Assembly: GCA_017548275.1 (NCBI GenBank)
Contig: JAFZAH010000023.1
Span: forward strand, 124,001 to 188,000
Direction of reading: 5' to 3'
DNA: 64,000 bases
From: Prevotella sp.
GTDB taxonomy: Bacteria; Bacteroidota; Bacteroidia; Bacteroidales; Bacteroidaceae
The position numbers and the translations under genes were made by a program. The notes below the pieces were generated by a model. It was not told where the DNA came from, made no database searches, and was given only the letters and a program-made list of their open reading frames with translations. How positions within the stretch are numbered: position 1 is the stretch's first letter; each line of letters starts with the position of its first letter. Positions 25,347 to 33,512 of this stretch are shown one piece after another.

Positions 25347-27155
25347 ATGCAGACGAAGTGTCATCTTTCTATTCTGATACACGAACAGGCTAAGAAATAT
25401 GGCTCAAGGCCTGTTTTGACCTATCGTGAGTTTGGCAGCCTGAAATGGAAAACAGTCACATGGAACTATTTCTCGCAGCGGGTGAAGCAGGTGTCCAACG
25501 CACTGCTCAACCTCGGCGTGTCCGTGCAGGAAAACATTGGCGTGTTCTCGCAAAACACGGTGCAGTCGCTGTACTGTGATTTCGGGGCTTTCGGCATCCG
25601 TGCCGTTACCATCCCCTTCTATGCGACGAGCAGCGAGGAGCAAATCCGCTTCATGATTGCCGACGCGCAAATCCGCATCCTTTTCGTAGGCGAGCAGGAA
25701 CAATACGACAAGGCGTTCCGCGTATTCGCACAATGCCCCACCATGGAGCGCATCATTGTGTTCGACAACAGTGTGCGCATCAGTCCCCATGATGCCTCCA
25801 CCATCTATTTCGACGATTTCCTCAACCTCGGCAAGGATTATCCGCGCCAGAGCGAGGTGGAGAAACTGTGGGGCGAGGCCAACGAGGAGGACATCGCCAA
25901 TATCCTTTATACCAGTGGCACCACGGGCGACAGCAAGGGTGTCATACTCTCCTACAGCCAGTACCATGCGGCCATGGAGGCCAACGACAAGTGCGTGCCT
26001 GTGGGCGAGAATGACCGCGTGATGAATTTCCTGCCGTTCACCCATGTGTTCGAGCGTGGATGGACTTACCTCTGCCTGACTGAGGGCGCAAGGCTCATCG
26101 TCAATACATACCCCAAAGAGATACAGGAGTCGATGCGCGAGACACATCCCACCTGTATGTGTGCTGTTCCGAGATTCTGGGAAAAAGTCTATGCGGGCGT
26201 GAAAGCCAAGTTGGATGATGCGTCGGGGGCGAAAAGAGCGTTGTTCAAGAACGCGCTCAAAACAGGCCGTAAGCACAACATCGAATATCTGAGCAATGGC
26301 AAGCGTCCGCCCGTAGGACTCAGCCTGCGCTACCAGTTCTACAATAGGACCGTTTTCAGTCTCATTCGCAAGGAACTGGGACTTGAGGACGCCCATTTCT
26401 TCCCTACGGCCGGCGCGCGCGTGTCGGAGGAGGTCGAGGAGTTCATCCACTCCATCGGCATCAACATGATGGTAGGTTACGGACTGACTGAGAGTCTCGC
26501 CACGGTGTCGTGCAATCATTTGGGAGAACCGTTCACCATCGGGTCAGTGGGAATACCCATCGAAGGCATCGAAGTGAAAATCGGCGAGAACGACGAGGTG
26601 CTGCTCAAGGGACCGACCATCACACGTGGCTATTACAAGCGTGAGCAGATGACGGCCGACGCGTTCGATGAGGAAGGATTCTTCCATACAGGCGACTCCG
26701 GTTATCTGCAGGATGGCGAGTTGTTCCTCAAGGAACGCATCAAAGACCTGTTCAAAACCTCGAACGGCAAATATATCGCCCCGCAGATGATTGAGGCGAA
26801 ACTGCTCGTGGACCGGTATCTCGAACAGGTGGCCATCATCGCCGACGAGCGAAAATTCGTGTCTGCGTTGGTCGTGCCCAACTACGAACTGTTGGAGGAG
26901 TATGCGCGCGAGCACGGCATGATATTCGCCTCGCACGAGGAGATGTGTGCCGACCAGCGCATCATCGACATGGTGATGGAGCGTATCGACACCCTGCAGC
27001 AAGGGCTGGCGTCGTATGAGACGGTGAAGCGTATCACCCTCTTGCCGGAGATGTTCAGCATGGAGAAAGGTGAACTGACCAATACGCTGAAGATACGCCG
27101 GAGTGTGCTCAATAAGAACTATGCGGCACAAATCGAGGAAATGTACAAAGAGTAA
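25347..27155 (+). CDS. Long-chain acyl-CoA synthetase (AMP-binding family)
   Basis: This 602-residue adenylate-forming enzyme activates fatty acids to acyl-CoA through an acyl-adenylate. The P-loop-like motif ILYTSGTTGDSKGVIL (about 206-221), the A5 motif MVGYGLTES (about 381) and the A8 region FHTGDSGYL with KERIKDLFKTSNGKYIAPQ are all present. The catalytic Lys lies in the C-terminal subdomain (KGELTNTLKIRR). Start is ATG 25347 downstream of two promoter boxes. The prfB gene starts 4 nt after its stop, so the two share a transcript. Confidence 0.9.
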   Translation: MQTKCHLSILIHEQAKKYGSRPVLTYREFGSLKWKTVTWNYFSQRVKQVSNALLNLGVSVQENIGVFSQNTVQSLYCDFGAFGIRAVTIPFYATSSEEQIRFMIADAQIRILFVGEQEQYDKAFRVFAQCPTMERIIVFDNSVRISPHDASTIYFDDFLNLGKDYPRQSEVEKLWGEANEEDIANILYTSGTTGDSKGVILSYSQYHAAMEANDKCVPVGENDRVMNFLPFTHVFERGWTYLCLTEGARLIVNTYPKEIQESMRETHPTCMCAVPRFWEKVYAGVKAKLDDASGAKRALFKNALKTGRKHNIEYLSNGKRPPVGLSLRYQFYNRTVFSLIRKELGLEDAHFFPTAGARVSEEVEEFIHSIGINMMVGYGLTESLATVSCNHLGEPFTIGSVGIPIEGIEVKIGENDEVLLKGPTITRGYYKREQMTADAFDEEGFFHTGDSGYLQDGELFLKERIKDLFKTSNGKYIAPQMIEAKLLVDRYLEQVAIIADERKFVSALVVPNYELLEEYAREHGMIFASHEEMCADQRIIDMVMERIDTLQQGLASYETVKRITLLPEMFSMEKGELTNTLKIRRSVLNKNYAAQIEEMYKE

Positions 27156-27158
27156 GAC

Positions 27159-28280
27159 ATGATTACGAGCGACCAACTGAAAGATGTGCTGGAGCGGGCC
27201 GACGCATTGTACCGCTACCTTGACATCGACCGCAAGAAAATTGAATACGAGGAGGAGGAACTGCGCACGCAGGCACCTGACTTTTGGGAAGATCCCAAAC
27301 GGGCGCAGGTGCAGATGAAAAAGGTGAAAGACATCAAACGATGGATTGACGGCTACAAACAGGTGCGCGACTTGGCCGACGAACTGCAACTGGCTTTTGA
27401 TTTTTATCGCGATGAGATGGTGACCGAGGAAGAGGTCGATAACGACTATGCGGCTGCCATCAAAGCCATTGAGGACCTGGAACTGAAAAACATGCTGCGC
27501 CAGAAGGAAGACCCGATGGACTGTGTGCTGAAAATTAACAGTGGTGCAGGAGGCACGGAGAGTCAGGACTGGGCACAGATGCTCATGCGTATGTATATGC
27601 GCTGGGCTGAGGCTCATGGCTATAAGGTGACGGTGAGCAATATGCAGGATGGCGACGAGGCCGGCATCAAGAGTGTCACCATGGAGATTGAGGGCGGTGA
27701 GTATGCCTACGGATACCTGAAGAGCGAGAATGGTGTGCACCGGTTGGTGCGTGTGTCGCCTTTCAACGCACAAGGAAAACGCATGACCAGTTTCGCCAGC
27801 GTCTTCGTCTCGCCACTGGTCGATGACACCATCGAGGTGTATGTCGATCCCGCCAAACTGTCGTGGGACACTTTCCGAAGCAGTGGAGCGGGCGGTCAGA
27901 ACGTCAACAAGGTGGAATCGGGTGTGCGCCTGCGCTATTGGTACACCGACCCTGACACGGGCGAAGAGGAGGAAATCCTCATCGAGAACACCGAGACGCG
28001 CGACCAGCCGAAAAACAAGGAGAAGGCGTTGCTCTTGCTCAAATCACAACTCTACGACCGTGCCATGAAGAAACGCCTGGAGGCACAGGCGAAAATCGAA
28101 GCCGGCAAAAAGAAGATAGAGTGGGGCAGCCAGATTCGCAGTTATGTGTTTGACGACCGCCGTGTGAAAGACCATCGCACCAATTACCAGACCACAGACG
28201 TGGATGCCGTGATGGACGGTAAAATCGACGGTTTCATCAAAGCCTATCTCATGGAATTTCCGGTCACGGAGGAAACCTGA
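27159..28280 (+). CDS. prfB: Peptide chain release factor 2, without programmed frameshift
   Basis: This 373-residue class I release factor recognises UAA and UGA. The anticodon-like SPF tripeptide is at residues 200-202 and the peptidyl-hydrolysis GGQ at 245-247. Most bacteria carry an in-frame UGA around codon 25 and need +1 frameshifting; here the frame is continuous. At that place (codons 20-22) the sequence reads TAC CTT GAC, i.e. the slippery CTT joined directly to GAC, as if the extra T were lost. Its own stop is TGA. Neighbours are the acyl-CoA synthetase upstream and a 49-residue membrane protein 39 nt downstream. Confidence 0.95.
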   Translation: MITSDQLKDVLERADALYRYLDIDRKKIEYEEEELRTQAPDFWEDPKRAQVQMKKVKDIKRWIDGYKQVRDLADELQLAFDFYRDEMVTEEEVDNDYAAAIKAIEDLELKNMLRQKEDPMDCVLKINSGAGGTESQDWAQMLMRMYMRWAEAHGYKVTVSNMQDGDEAGIKSVTMEIEGGEYAYGYLKSENGVHRLVRVSPFNAQGKRMTSFASVFVSPLVDDTIEVYVDPAKLSWDTFRSSGAGGQNVNKVESGVRLRYWYTDPDTGEEEEILIENTETRDQPKNKEKALLLLKSQLYDRAMKKRLEAQAKIEAGKKKIEWGSQIRSYVFDDRRVKDHRTNYQTTDVDAVMDGKIDGFIKAYLMEFPVTEET

Positions 28281-28319
28281 TATCCCGACTCAAATCTCAA
28301 ATCTCAAACCTAACATAAT

Positions 28320-28469
28320 ATGAGCAACAAACAAAGAAAAAACGCAAAGATTGCCGCTCGTCAGAAGAGAGAGCAGCAACAGGGCAGTACAGTGGTGAAA
28401 TGGATTTTCGGTGCGCTGATACTATTGGCCATCGGTTTCGTGTGCTATACCATGTGGCTGACAACCTGA
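28320..28469 (+). CDS. 49-residue membrane protein
   Basis: An ATG at 28320 opens a 49-codon frame ending TGA 28469. The product has a very basic N-terminus (MSNKQRKNAKIAARQKREQQ) and one hydrophobic helix (about 27-47), giving a type II anchored miniprotein with a cytoplasmic positive tail. The next start codon lies 1 nt after its stop, so it looks like a genuine member of the prfB-CYTH operon. I recognise no family. The Lys/Arg/Gln-rich tail could touch RNA, ribosome or phospholipid (speculation). Confidence 0.6.
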   Translation: MSNKQRKNAKIAARQKREQQQGSTVVKWIFGALILLAIGFVCYTMWLTT

Positions 28470-28470
28470 T

Positions 28471-28971
28471 ATGAGCGGACTGGAGATTGAGCGGAAGTTC
28501 CTTGTCAAGAAAGGCATCGATTTCAAAAGCCGCGCTTACGCTTCCCGCCATATCCGGCAGGCCTATATGCCTTGTAAGGGTGTTACGGTGCGGGTGCGGA
28601 CAAGCGACGATCAGGCGTATCTCACCATCAAGGGACCGTCAACAAACGGCGGTCTTTCGCGTTATGAGTTTGAAAAAGAAATCACACTCGACGAGGCTGA
28701 GCATCTCATGCAACTCTGTGAGCCGGGCATAATCGACAAGCACCGTTACCTCATCAAGAGCGGTGACCTGAAGTTTGAAGTCGATGAGTTCCATGGCGAC
28801 AATGAGGGGCTTGTGATGGCCGAGGTGGAACTCCACTATGAGGATGAAGCCTACGAGAAACCCGATTTCATTGGCATGGAGGTGACGGGCGACCGCCGTT
28901 TCTACAACTCACATTTGCGCCGTATGCCGTTCATCATTTGGCGCGCCACCTTACCAGAAGAATACCGATAA
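28471..28971 (+). CDS. CYTH-domain triphosphatase-like protein
   Basis: This 166-residue protein spans a single CYTH domain, starting with the hallmark EIERKFLVK (the ExExK triphosphate/metal site), followed by VRVRTSDDQAYLTIKG, YEFEKEI and FEVDEF, which supply the tunnel Arg, Lys and Glu residues. Small stand-alone CYTH proteins hydrolyse inorganic triphosphate or thiamine triphosphate. It starts 1 nt after the preceding stop. Its last 38 nt overlap the convergent VanZ-like gene. Confidence 0.88.
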   Translation: MSGLEIERKFLVKKGIDFKSRAYASRHIRQAYMPCKGVTVRVRTSDDQAYLTIKGPSTNGGLSRYEFEKEITLDEAEHLMQLCEPGIIDKHRYLIKSGDLKFEVDEFHGDNEGLVMAEVELHYEDEAYEKPDFIGMEVTGDRRFYNSHLRRMPFIIWRATLPEEYR

Positions 28972-29323
28972 GGGCTGCCAGGGTACAGCCCGTGGCATTG
29001 GCGGCAAAATCGAGCCACTCACCGCTTCTGCGCCCTCCGGTGCAGTAGGCCTGTAGCAGTTCGATGACTCCGCTCATCACCACCGGTGCGAGCCAAGCCC
29101 AAAGAAACAGTTTGCGTCCGTCGATACGTTTGTGTCGGCGGACGTATTCCGTCCATATTACCCCGCAGGTGAACAGATACATCAACGTGTGTTCCCATTT
29201 GTCGATGTAACTGATGTTGTCGAGCGGTGTGGATGGTGGCGTGCAGAAACAAAGCACCCAGATGATGACTATCATCGCGCACGAAAAGGGGTAGCAGGTG
29301 ATAAAATGACGTAAAATCCGCAT
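28934..29323 (-). CDS. VanZ-like membrane protein
   Basis: This 129-residue protein has four predicted membrane helices and the VanZ-family features DKWEHTLMYLFTCGV (Lys/His near 41-46) and VIELLQAYCTGGRRSGEWLDFAANATG (Glu and Asp in the second conserved segment, split here only for description). VanZ relatives reduce sensitivity to some glycopeptides, but most homologues are of unknown envelope function. It overlaps the CYTH gene by 38 nt at their 3' ends. Confidence 0.8.
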   Translation of the reverse strand: MRILRHFITCYPFSCAMIVIIWVLCFCTPPSTPLDNISYIDKWEHTLMYLFTCGVIWTEYVRRHKRIDGRKLFLWAWLAPVVMSGVIELLQAYCTGGRRSGEWLDFAANATGCTLAALIGILLVRWRAK

Positions 29324-29405
29324 CTTTTCTTAGAATTTCCTAATTTGTTGCAAAATTAAAGCATTTTTTTGTAATTTTGCCGAATTAAAGGAGGGTTTTT
29401 CTGAC

Positions 29406-29428
29406 AGTGCCGCATAGAGGCATTTTTT
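29406..29428 (+). promoter_or_regulatory. Leader hairpin with T-run before the Na+ transporter gene
   Basis: AGTGCC (29406-29411) can pair with GGCATT (29419-29424, one G-T pair), followed by a T run. It lies between the likely -7 box TAATTTTG (29372-29379) and the start codon at 29438, so it could act as a weak attenuator. The stem is short. Confidence 0.3.
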
Positions 29429-29437
29429 ATTTTTGAA

Positions 29438-30814
29438 ATGATGGAAAAGACGACAAGAGCAAGTTTCGGCAGCAAATTAGGCATCATCTTGGCTACGGCA
29501 GGCTCAGCGGTTGGATTGGGCAATATCTGGCGCTTCCCTTATATGACGGGTTCTAACGGCGGTGCGGCGTTTATCTTTATCTATGTCGCATGTGTGTTGG
29601 TGCTCGGTATCCCCTGTATGGTCAGTGAGTTTGTCATTGGCCGCCGGGGTGCAGCCAATGCCGCGCGCGCTTACGGCCGTGTGGGCAAGAGCAAGATGTG
29701 GAAGTTGGTGGGTTTCCTCGGCGTTTTAGCCGGTTTTCTCATCGCAGGTTATTATTCGGTGGTGTCGGGCTGGTGTCTCGAGTATGTCTATGGTTCGGCT
29801 TTCAACAAGATAGGCGAGGGCACGGACGCCATCCATGGCTATTTCCAATCGTTTGTCCAAGACCCGATTCGTCCGGTGTTTTGGGCTGTGCTATTCTTGC
29901 TGATCAGCCATTTTGTGATTATCCGCGGTGTGCGCAACGGTATTGAGAAAGCCTCGAAGGTGCTGATGCCTACCTTGTTCATCCTCCTTTTGGTTATCGT
30001 AGTGTCAGCGTGCTTGCTGCCCGGTGCCGGCAAAGGCATAGCCTTCTTGTTCAAACCTGAGTTTGACAAGGTTGACGGCAATGTGTTCCTCGGAGCGCTC
30101 GGACAGTCATTCTACTCATTGAGTTTGGCCATGGGTGCCATTTGTACCTATGCCTCTTATTTCTCGCGCGATACCCATTTGACGAAGTCGGCGGTGCAAA
30201 TCAGCGTCATCGACTGTCTGGTGGCCATCCTTGCCGGTTTGATGATATTCCCTGCGGCCTTCTCCGTGGGTGTCAATCCCGACTCGGGACCGTCGCTGCT
30301 GTTTGTCACCCTGCCCAATGTTTTTCAACAGGCATTCTCGCCTCTGATAGGTTATGTGGTGTCGCTGATGTTTTATGCGTTGTTGTCGCTGGCGGCATTG
30401 ACGTCCATCATTTCGTTGCATGAGGTGAGCACGGCCTACCTTGAGGAGGAGATGAATATCTCGCGTAAGAAGGCGGCGATGATTATCACGGCTTGTTTCG
30501 CAGTGATAGCGACGTTCTGCTCGTTGTCGCTGGGTAAGTTCGAAGGTTTGTCTCTCTTCGGTTTGCCCCTGTTTGATTTGTTCGATTTCTTCACCGCTCA
30601 GATACTCCTGCCTATCGGCGGGTTCCTCACTTGCATCTTCCTTGGCTGGTTTGTGCCCAAACAGACTGTGCGCGACGAGTTGACCAATGGCGGCACCCTG
30701 CGTGGCACGTTCTTTGCCGTCTATCTCTTCCTCATCCGCTTTGTCTGCCCGTTGTGCATCCTCGCCGTCTTCCTCCACCAGTTCGGAGTCTTCCACTGGG
30801 TAGGATTCTTGTAA
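29438..30814 (+). CDS. Na+-dependent transporter, NSS/SNF family (first of a tandem pair)
   Basis: This is a 458-residue polytopic inner-membrane protein with 11-12 hydrophobic helices. The family signature ATAGSAVGLGNIWRFPYM (about 16-33) covers the unwound helix 1, which binds substrate and sodium in LeuT-type transporters. NSS members in bacteria take up amino acids such as tyrosine, tryptophan, leucine or methionine; the specificity here is unknown. The start may be the second ATG (29441). It is followed after 97 nt, including a dispersed palindrome, by a paralogue. Confidence 0.92.
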   Translation: MMEKTTRASFGSKLGIILATAGSAVGLGNIWRFPYMTGSNGGAAFIFIYVACVLVLGIPCMVSEFVIGRRGAANAARAYGRVGKSKMWKLVGFLGVLAGFLIAGYYSVVSGWCLEYVYGSAFNKIGEGTDAIHGYFQSFVQDPIRPVFWAVLFLLISHFVIIRGVRNGIEKASKVLMPTLFILLLVIVVSACLLPGAGKGIAFLFKPEFDKVDGNVFLGALGQSFYSLSLAMGAICTYASYFSRDTHLTKSAVQISVIDCLVAILAGLMIFPAAFSVGVNPDSGPSLLFVTLPNVFQQAFSPLIGYVVSLMFYALLSLAALTSIISLHEVSTAYLEEEMNISRKKAAMIITACFAVIATFCSLSLGKFEGLSLFGLPLFDLFDFFTAQILLPIGGFLTCIFLGWFVPKQTVRDELTNGGTLRGTFFAVYLFLIRFVCPLCILAVFLHQFGVFHWVGFL

Positions 30815-30863
30815 GGTTCAGGAACACCCTGGATAATGCTAAGAAATCCTTGAACCTCTATAA

Positions 30864-30894
30864 GCCCTCTCCCTTTGGGAGGGTCGGGGTGGGT
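30864..30894. repeat. Dispersed palindrome element copy
   Basis: CCCTCTCCCTTTGGGAGGGT followed by CGGGGTGGG, identical in form to the copy at 42898. It sits between the two transporter genes. Confidence 0.8.
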
Positions 30895-30911
30895 AAATAC
30901 TTTCAATAAAT

Positions 30912-32261
30912 ATGTCAGAAAGAGGTCACTTCAACACCCGTTTGGGAATCATACTTGCCACGGCTGGCTCGGCTGTAGGCTTGGGCAACGTGTGGCGTTT
31001 CCCGTTTATGACAGGCCAGAACGGGGGAGCGGCCTTTATCCTTATCTATCTGGGGTGCGTCTTTCTGTTGGGCATCCCGGGCATGGTGGCGGAGTTTATC
31101 GTAGGCCGTCACAGCAACACCAATGCCGCCCGTGCTTACCGTAAGTTGGCAGGTAAGACCCCGTGGGCTGTGACGGGTTATCTTGGTGTCATCACGTCGA
31201 TGATTATCCTCGGTTTTTATGCCGTGGTGGCTGGTTGGTGTCTGCAATATCTGTTGGTGTCTATAGGCGGTCAGTTGGTCGGCAATCCGCAGGAGGTGGC
31301 AGATTATTTTGGTTCTTTCGCCTCGAATCCATGGAAACCGGTTGTTTGGACTGTCGTGTTTATCTTCCTCACTCATCTGGTGGTGGTCAGGGGCATACGT
31401 CATGGCATCGAACGTGCATCGAAACTGATGATGCCCGTGTTGCTGGTGCTGTTGGTGGTCATCGTCATTGCCTCGTGTTTGTTGCCGGGTGCCTCGGCGG
31501 GGATTAAGTTCTTGCTCCAGCCCGATTTCTCGAAACTTAGCGGTAGCGTGTTCTTGGAGGCATTGGGACAGGCCTTTTTCTCTCTTAGTTTGGGCACTGC
31601 CTGCCTGTGTACCTACGCCTCGTATTTCAAGCGTGAGACGCATCTGGTACGCTCTGCCACGCATATCGCATTGCTCGATTCATTCATCGCCATCATGGCG
31701 GGTCTGATGATATTCCCCGCGGCCTTCTCCGTGGGCATCAATCCCGACTCGGGTCCCTCGCTCATCTTCATCACGCTGCCCAACGTGTTCCAACAGGCCT
31801 TTTCGCCTGCTGTGGGGTACGTCATCTCGATATTGTTCTATTTCCTGCTGGCGCTCGCAGCGCTCACCTCCACCATCTCCATGCACGAGATAGGCACTGC
31901 CTTCTTCCATGAGGAGTTGCACGTCTCTCGGCAGAAAGGGGCATGGGTGGTCACGGTTGTCTGCTGTGTCATTGGCGTGCTCTGCTCACTGTCAATGGGT
32001 GCGGTTGACAGTTTGAAGATTGGCGGCATGACGCTGCTCGACTTCTGTGACGGTCTCACCGCTCAGATATTGCTGCCTGTGGGTGCATTGCTCACATGTC
32101 TGTTCGTGGGGTGGTACATCCCGCACAAGATTGTGGCCGATCAATTGACCAATTGGGGCAAAGGCAAAACCACGGCCTATCATGTGTTCCTCTTTTTGGT
32201 CAGATTCGTCTGCCCCCTCTGCATCGTTGCCGTCTTCCTCCATCAGTTGGGAGTGATATAA
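30912..32261 (+). CDS. Na+-dependent transporter, NSS/SNF family (second of a tandem pair)
   Basis: This 449-residue paralogue of the preceding gene has the same helix 1 motif (AGSAVGLGNVWRFPFMTG) and the same overall helix pattern. Residues differ within the probable substrate site (IWRFPYMTGSN against VWRFPFMTGQN), so the two may carry different amino acids. The gene pair looks like a local duplication that is old enough to have diverged; the spacers are unrelated apart from the repeat. Confidence 0.92.
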   Translation: MSERGHFNTRLGIILATAGSAVGLGNVWRFPFMTGQNGGAAFILIYLGCVFLLGIPGMVAEFIVGRHSNTNAARAYRKLAGKTPWAVTGYLGVITSMIILGFYAVVAGWCLQYLLVSIGGQLVGNPQEVADYFGSFASNPWKPVVWTVVFIFLTHLVVVRGIRHGIERASKLMMPVLLVLLVVIVIASCLLPGASAGIKFLLQPDFSKLSGSVFLEALGQAFFSLSLGTACLCTYASYFKRETHLVRSATHIALLDSFIAIMAGLMIFPAAFSVGINPDSGPSLIFITLPNVFQQAFSPAVGYVISILFYFLLALAALTSTISMHEIGTAFFHEELHVSRQKGAWVVTVVCCVIGVLCSLSMGAVDSLKIGGMTLLDFCDGLTAQILLPVGALLTCLFVGWYIPHKIVADQLTNWGKGKTTAYHVFLFLVRFVCPLCIVAVFLHQLGVI

Positions 32262-32334
32262 GATGAAAGGGCAAGGAGCAAGGGGCAAGGAGTAAGAAAC
32301 GACTGCCCCGGTCCTCCCCAATTCGTAAACTATT

Positions 32335-32370
32335 GTCTTTAACTTCTTTAACTTTCTTAAATTCTTTAAC
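32335..32370. repeat. 9-nt tandem array (TTCTTTAAC), 4 units
   Basis: Four 9-nt units lie before the helix-hairpin-helix gene; the unit is the reverse complement of that at 19601. A GCAAGGA-type 7-nt run lies just upstream (32265-32297). Confidence 0.75.
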
Positions 32371-32388
32371 TACCCTCAACCTTCCCCC

Positions 32389-33306
32389 ATGTCTTTCAAA
32401 GAATTCCTCACTTTTCAGAAGTCAGACCGTAAGGTGCTTATCGTCGTGCTGGTAGTGGCGGCGGCGTTGGCGGCGGTGTTATTCTTCGTGGGGGGCGGCA
32501 TGGAGAAGACGACGGTCAGCGAAGAGGATTCTCTGGCGGTGGCTCCTGTGAAATGGAAGAAGAACGACAGCACACGTTACGGTCGCAAATACCCTCCCCG
32601 TGAACGAAAATACTATCAGGTGAACGGTCGTCAGGCTGAACTCTTTCCCTTTGATCCGAACACTGCCGACAGCACTGATTTCCAAAAATTGGGACTACAG
32701 GACTGGCAGATTCACAATATTTATAAGTACAGAGCAAAAGGCGGCGTTTATCGCAAGCCCGAGGATTTCGCGCGGCTCTACGGATTGACCGTCAAGCAAT
32801 ACAAGCAGATGGAGCCATATATCCAGATTTCCTCCGACTATGCCCCGGCTGCCACGTTAGTCGAGGAACATGAACCCTACGTGCGCGATACGCTGATGTA
32901 TCCCGTGAAACTGACTGCCGGCGAGCACGTAGTGCTCAATAGCGCCGACACCACCATGCTGAAGAAGGTGCCCGGCATAGGCAGCGCTTTCGCCCGTGCT
33001 ATTGTGCGCTATGGTGAGCATTTAGGCGGTTACTACAGTGTGGAGCAGTTGCGTGAGATAGAAGGCTTTCCTGAAGCGGCGTTGCCCTATTTCGAAATCA
33101 GAGGAGCGCAAGTACAAAAACTCAATCTCAATAAAATGAGCGTTAATGAGTTGAAAAAACACCCGTATCTTGGGTTTTATCGCGCTCGTGCCATCGACGA
33201 TTACCGCCGAATGAAAGGCCCGTTGCGAAGTCTCGACGACCTGCGTCTGCACCGCGACTTCCCGCCCGATGTCATCGAAAAACTCAAACCCTATGTGGAA
33301 TTCTGA
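32389..33306 (+). CDS. Membrane-anchored helix-hairpin-helix protein (ComEA-like)
   Basis: This 305-residue protein has a single N-terminal membrane helix (about 17-37) and an extracytoplasmic part with three helix-hairpin-helix units: around 95-135, 180-225 (KKVPGIGSAFARAIVRYG, the canonical hairpin) and 245-300. ComEA-type proteins bind incoming DNA during natural transformation; multi-HhH proteins with a membrane anchor are widespread in Bacteroidota and their DNA-uptake role is not established. No com genes are near. Its stop codon is followed 9 nt later by a heptamer array. Confidence 0.85.
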   Translation: MSFKEFLTFQKSDRKVLIVVLVVAAALAAVLFFVGGGMEKTTVSEEDSLAVAPVKWKKNDSTRYGRKYPPRERKYYQVNGRQAELFPFDPNTADSTDFQKLGLQDWQIHNIYKYRAKGGVYRKPEDFARLYGLTVKQYKQMEPYIQISSDYAPAATLVEEHEPYVRDTLMYPVKLTAGEHVVLNSADTTMLKKVPGIGSAFARAIVRYGEHLGGYYSVEQLREIEGFPEAALPYFEIRGAQVQKLNLNKMSVNELKKHPYLGFYRARAIDDYRRMKGPLRSLDDLRLHRDFPPDVIEKLKPYVEF

Positions 33307-33310
33307 GTAC

Positions 33311-33375
33311 GTTGAACATTGAACATTGAACGTTGAACATTGAACGTTGAACATTGAACATTGAACATTGAACAT
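33311..33375. repeat. Heptamer tandem array (GTTGAAC / ATTGAAC), 9 units
   Basis: Nine 7-nt units, the reverse complement of the array at 7230, directly follow the helix-hairpin-helix gene. Confidence 0.9.
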
Positions 33376-33400
33376 CCATTTCTACACTTCTCATCATTGG

Positions 33401-33505
33401 ACTATTGTCTGAACTCCTGAATTTCTGAACTCCAGACTCCTGAACTTCCCGTTAGATAACTATTGTCTAAACTCCTGAACTCCAGACTCCTAAACTCCTA
33501 AATAG
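33401..33505. repeat. CTCCTGAA-type low-complexity block with a ~58-nt direct duplication
   Basis: ACTATTGTCT begins at 33401 and again at 33459, each time followed by repeated GAACTCCTGA / ACTCCAGACTCC units. It fills the rest of the gap before the 33513 gene. Confidence 0.7.
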
Positions 33506-33512
33506 CACACCT

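Noticed and set aside
25404-27773. Two long minus-strand frames (371 and 409 codons)
   Set aside because: Antisense to the acyl-CoA synthetase and prfB, His/Leu-rich low-information products, no promoter.
29428-29435. TATTTTTG directly before the Na+ transporter start codon as a promoter
   Set aside because: Transcription would begin inside or after the start codon; the box at 29372-29379 is better placed.
29438-32261. Recent tandem duplication of the transporter genes by mobile DNA
   Set aside because: The two proteins have diverged well beyond recent duplication, and the spacer holds only a dispersed palindrome.
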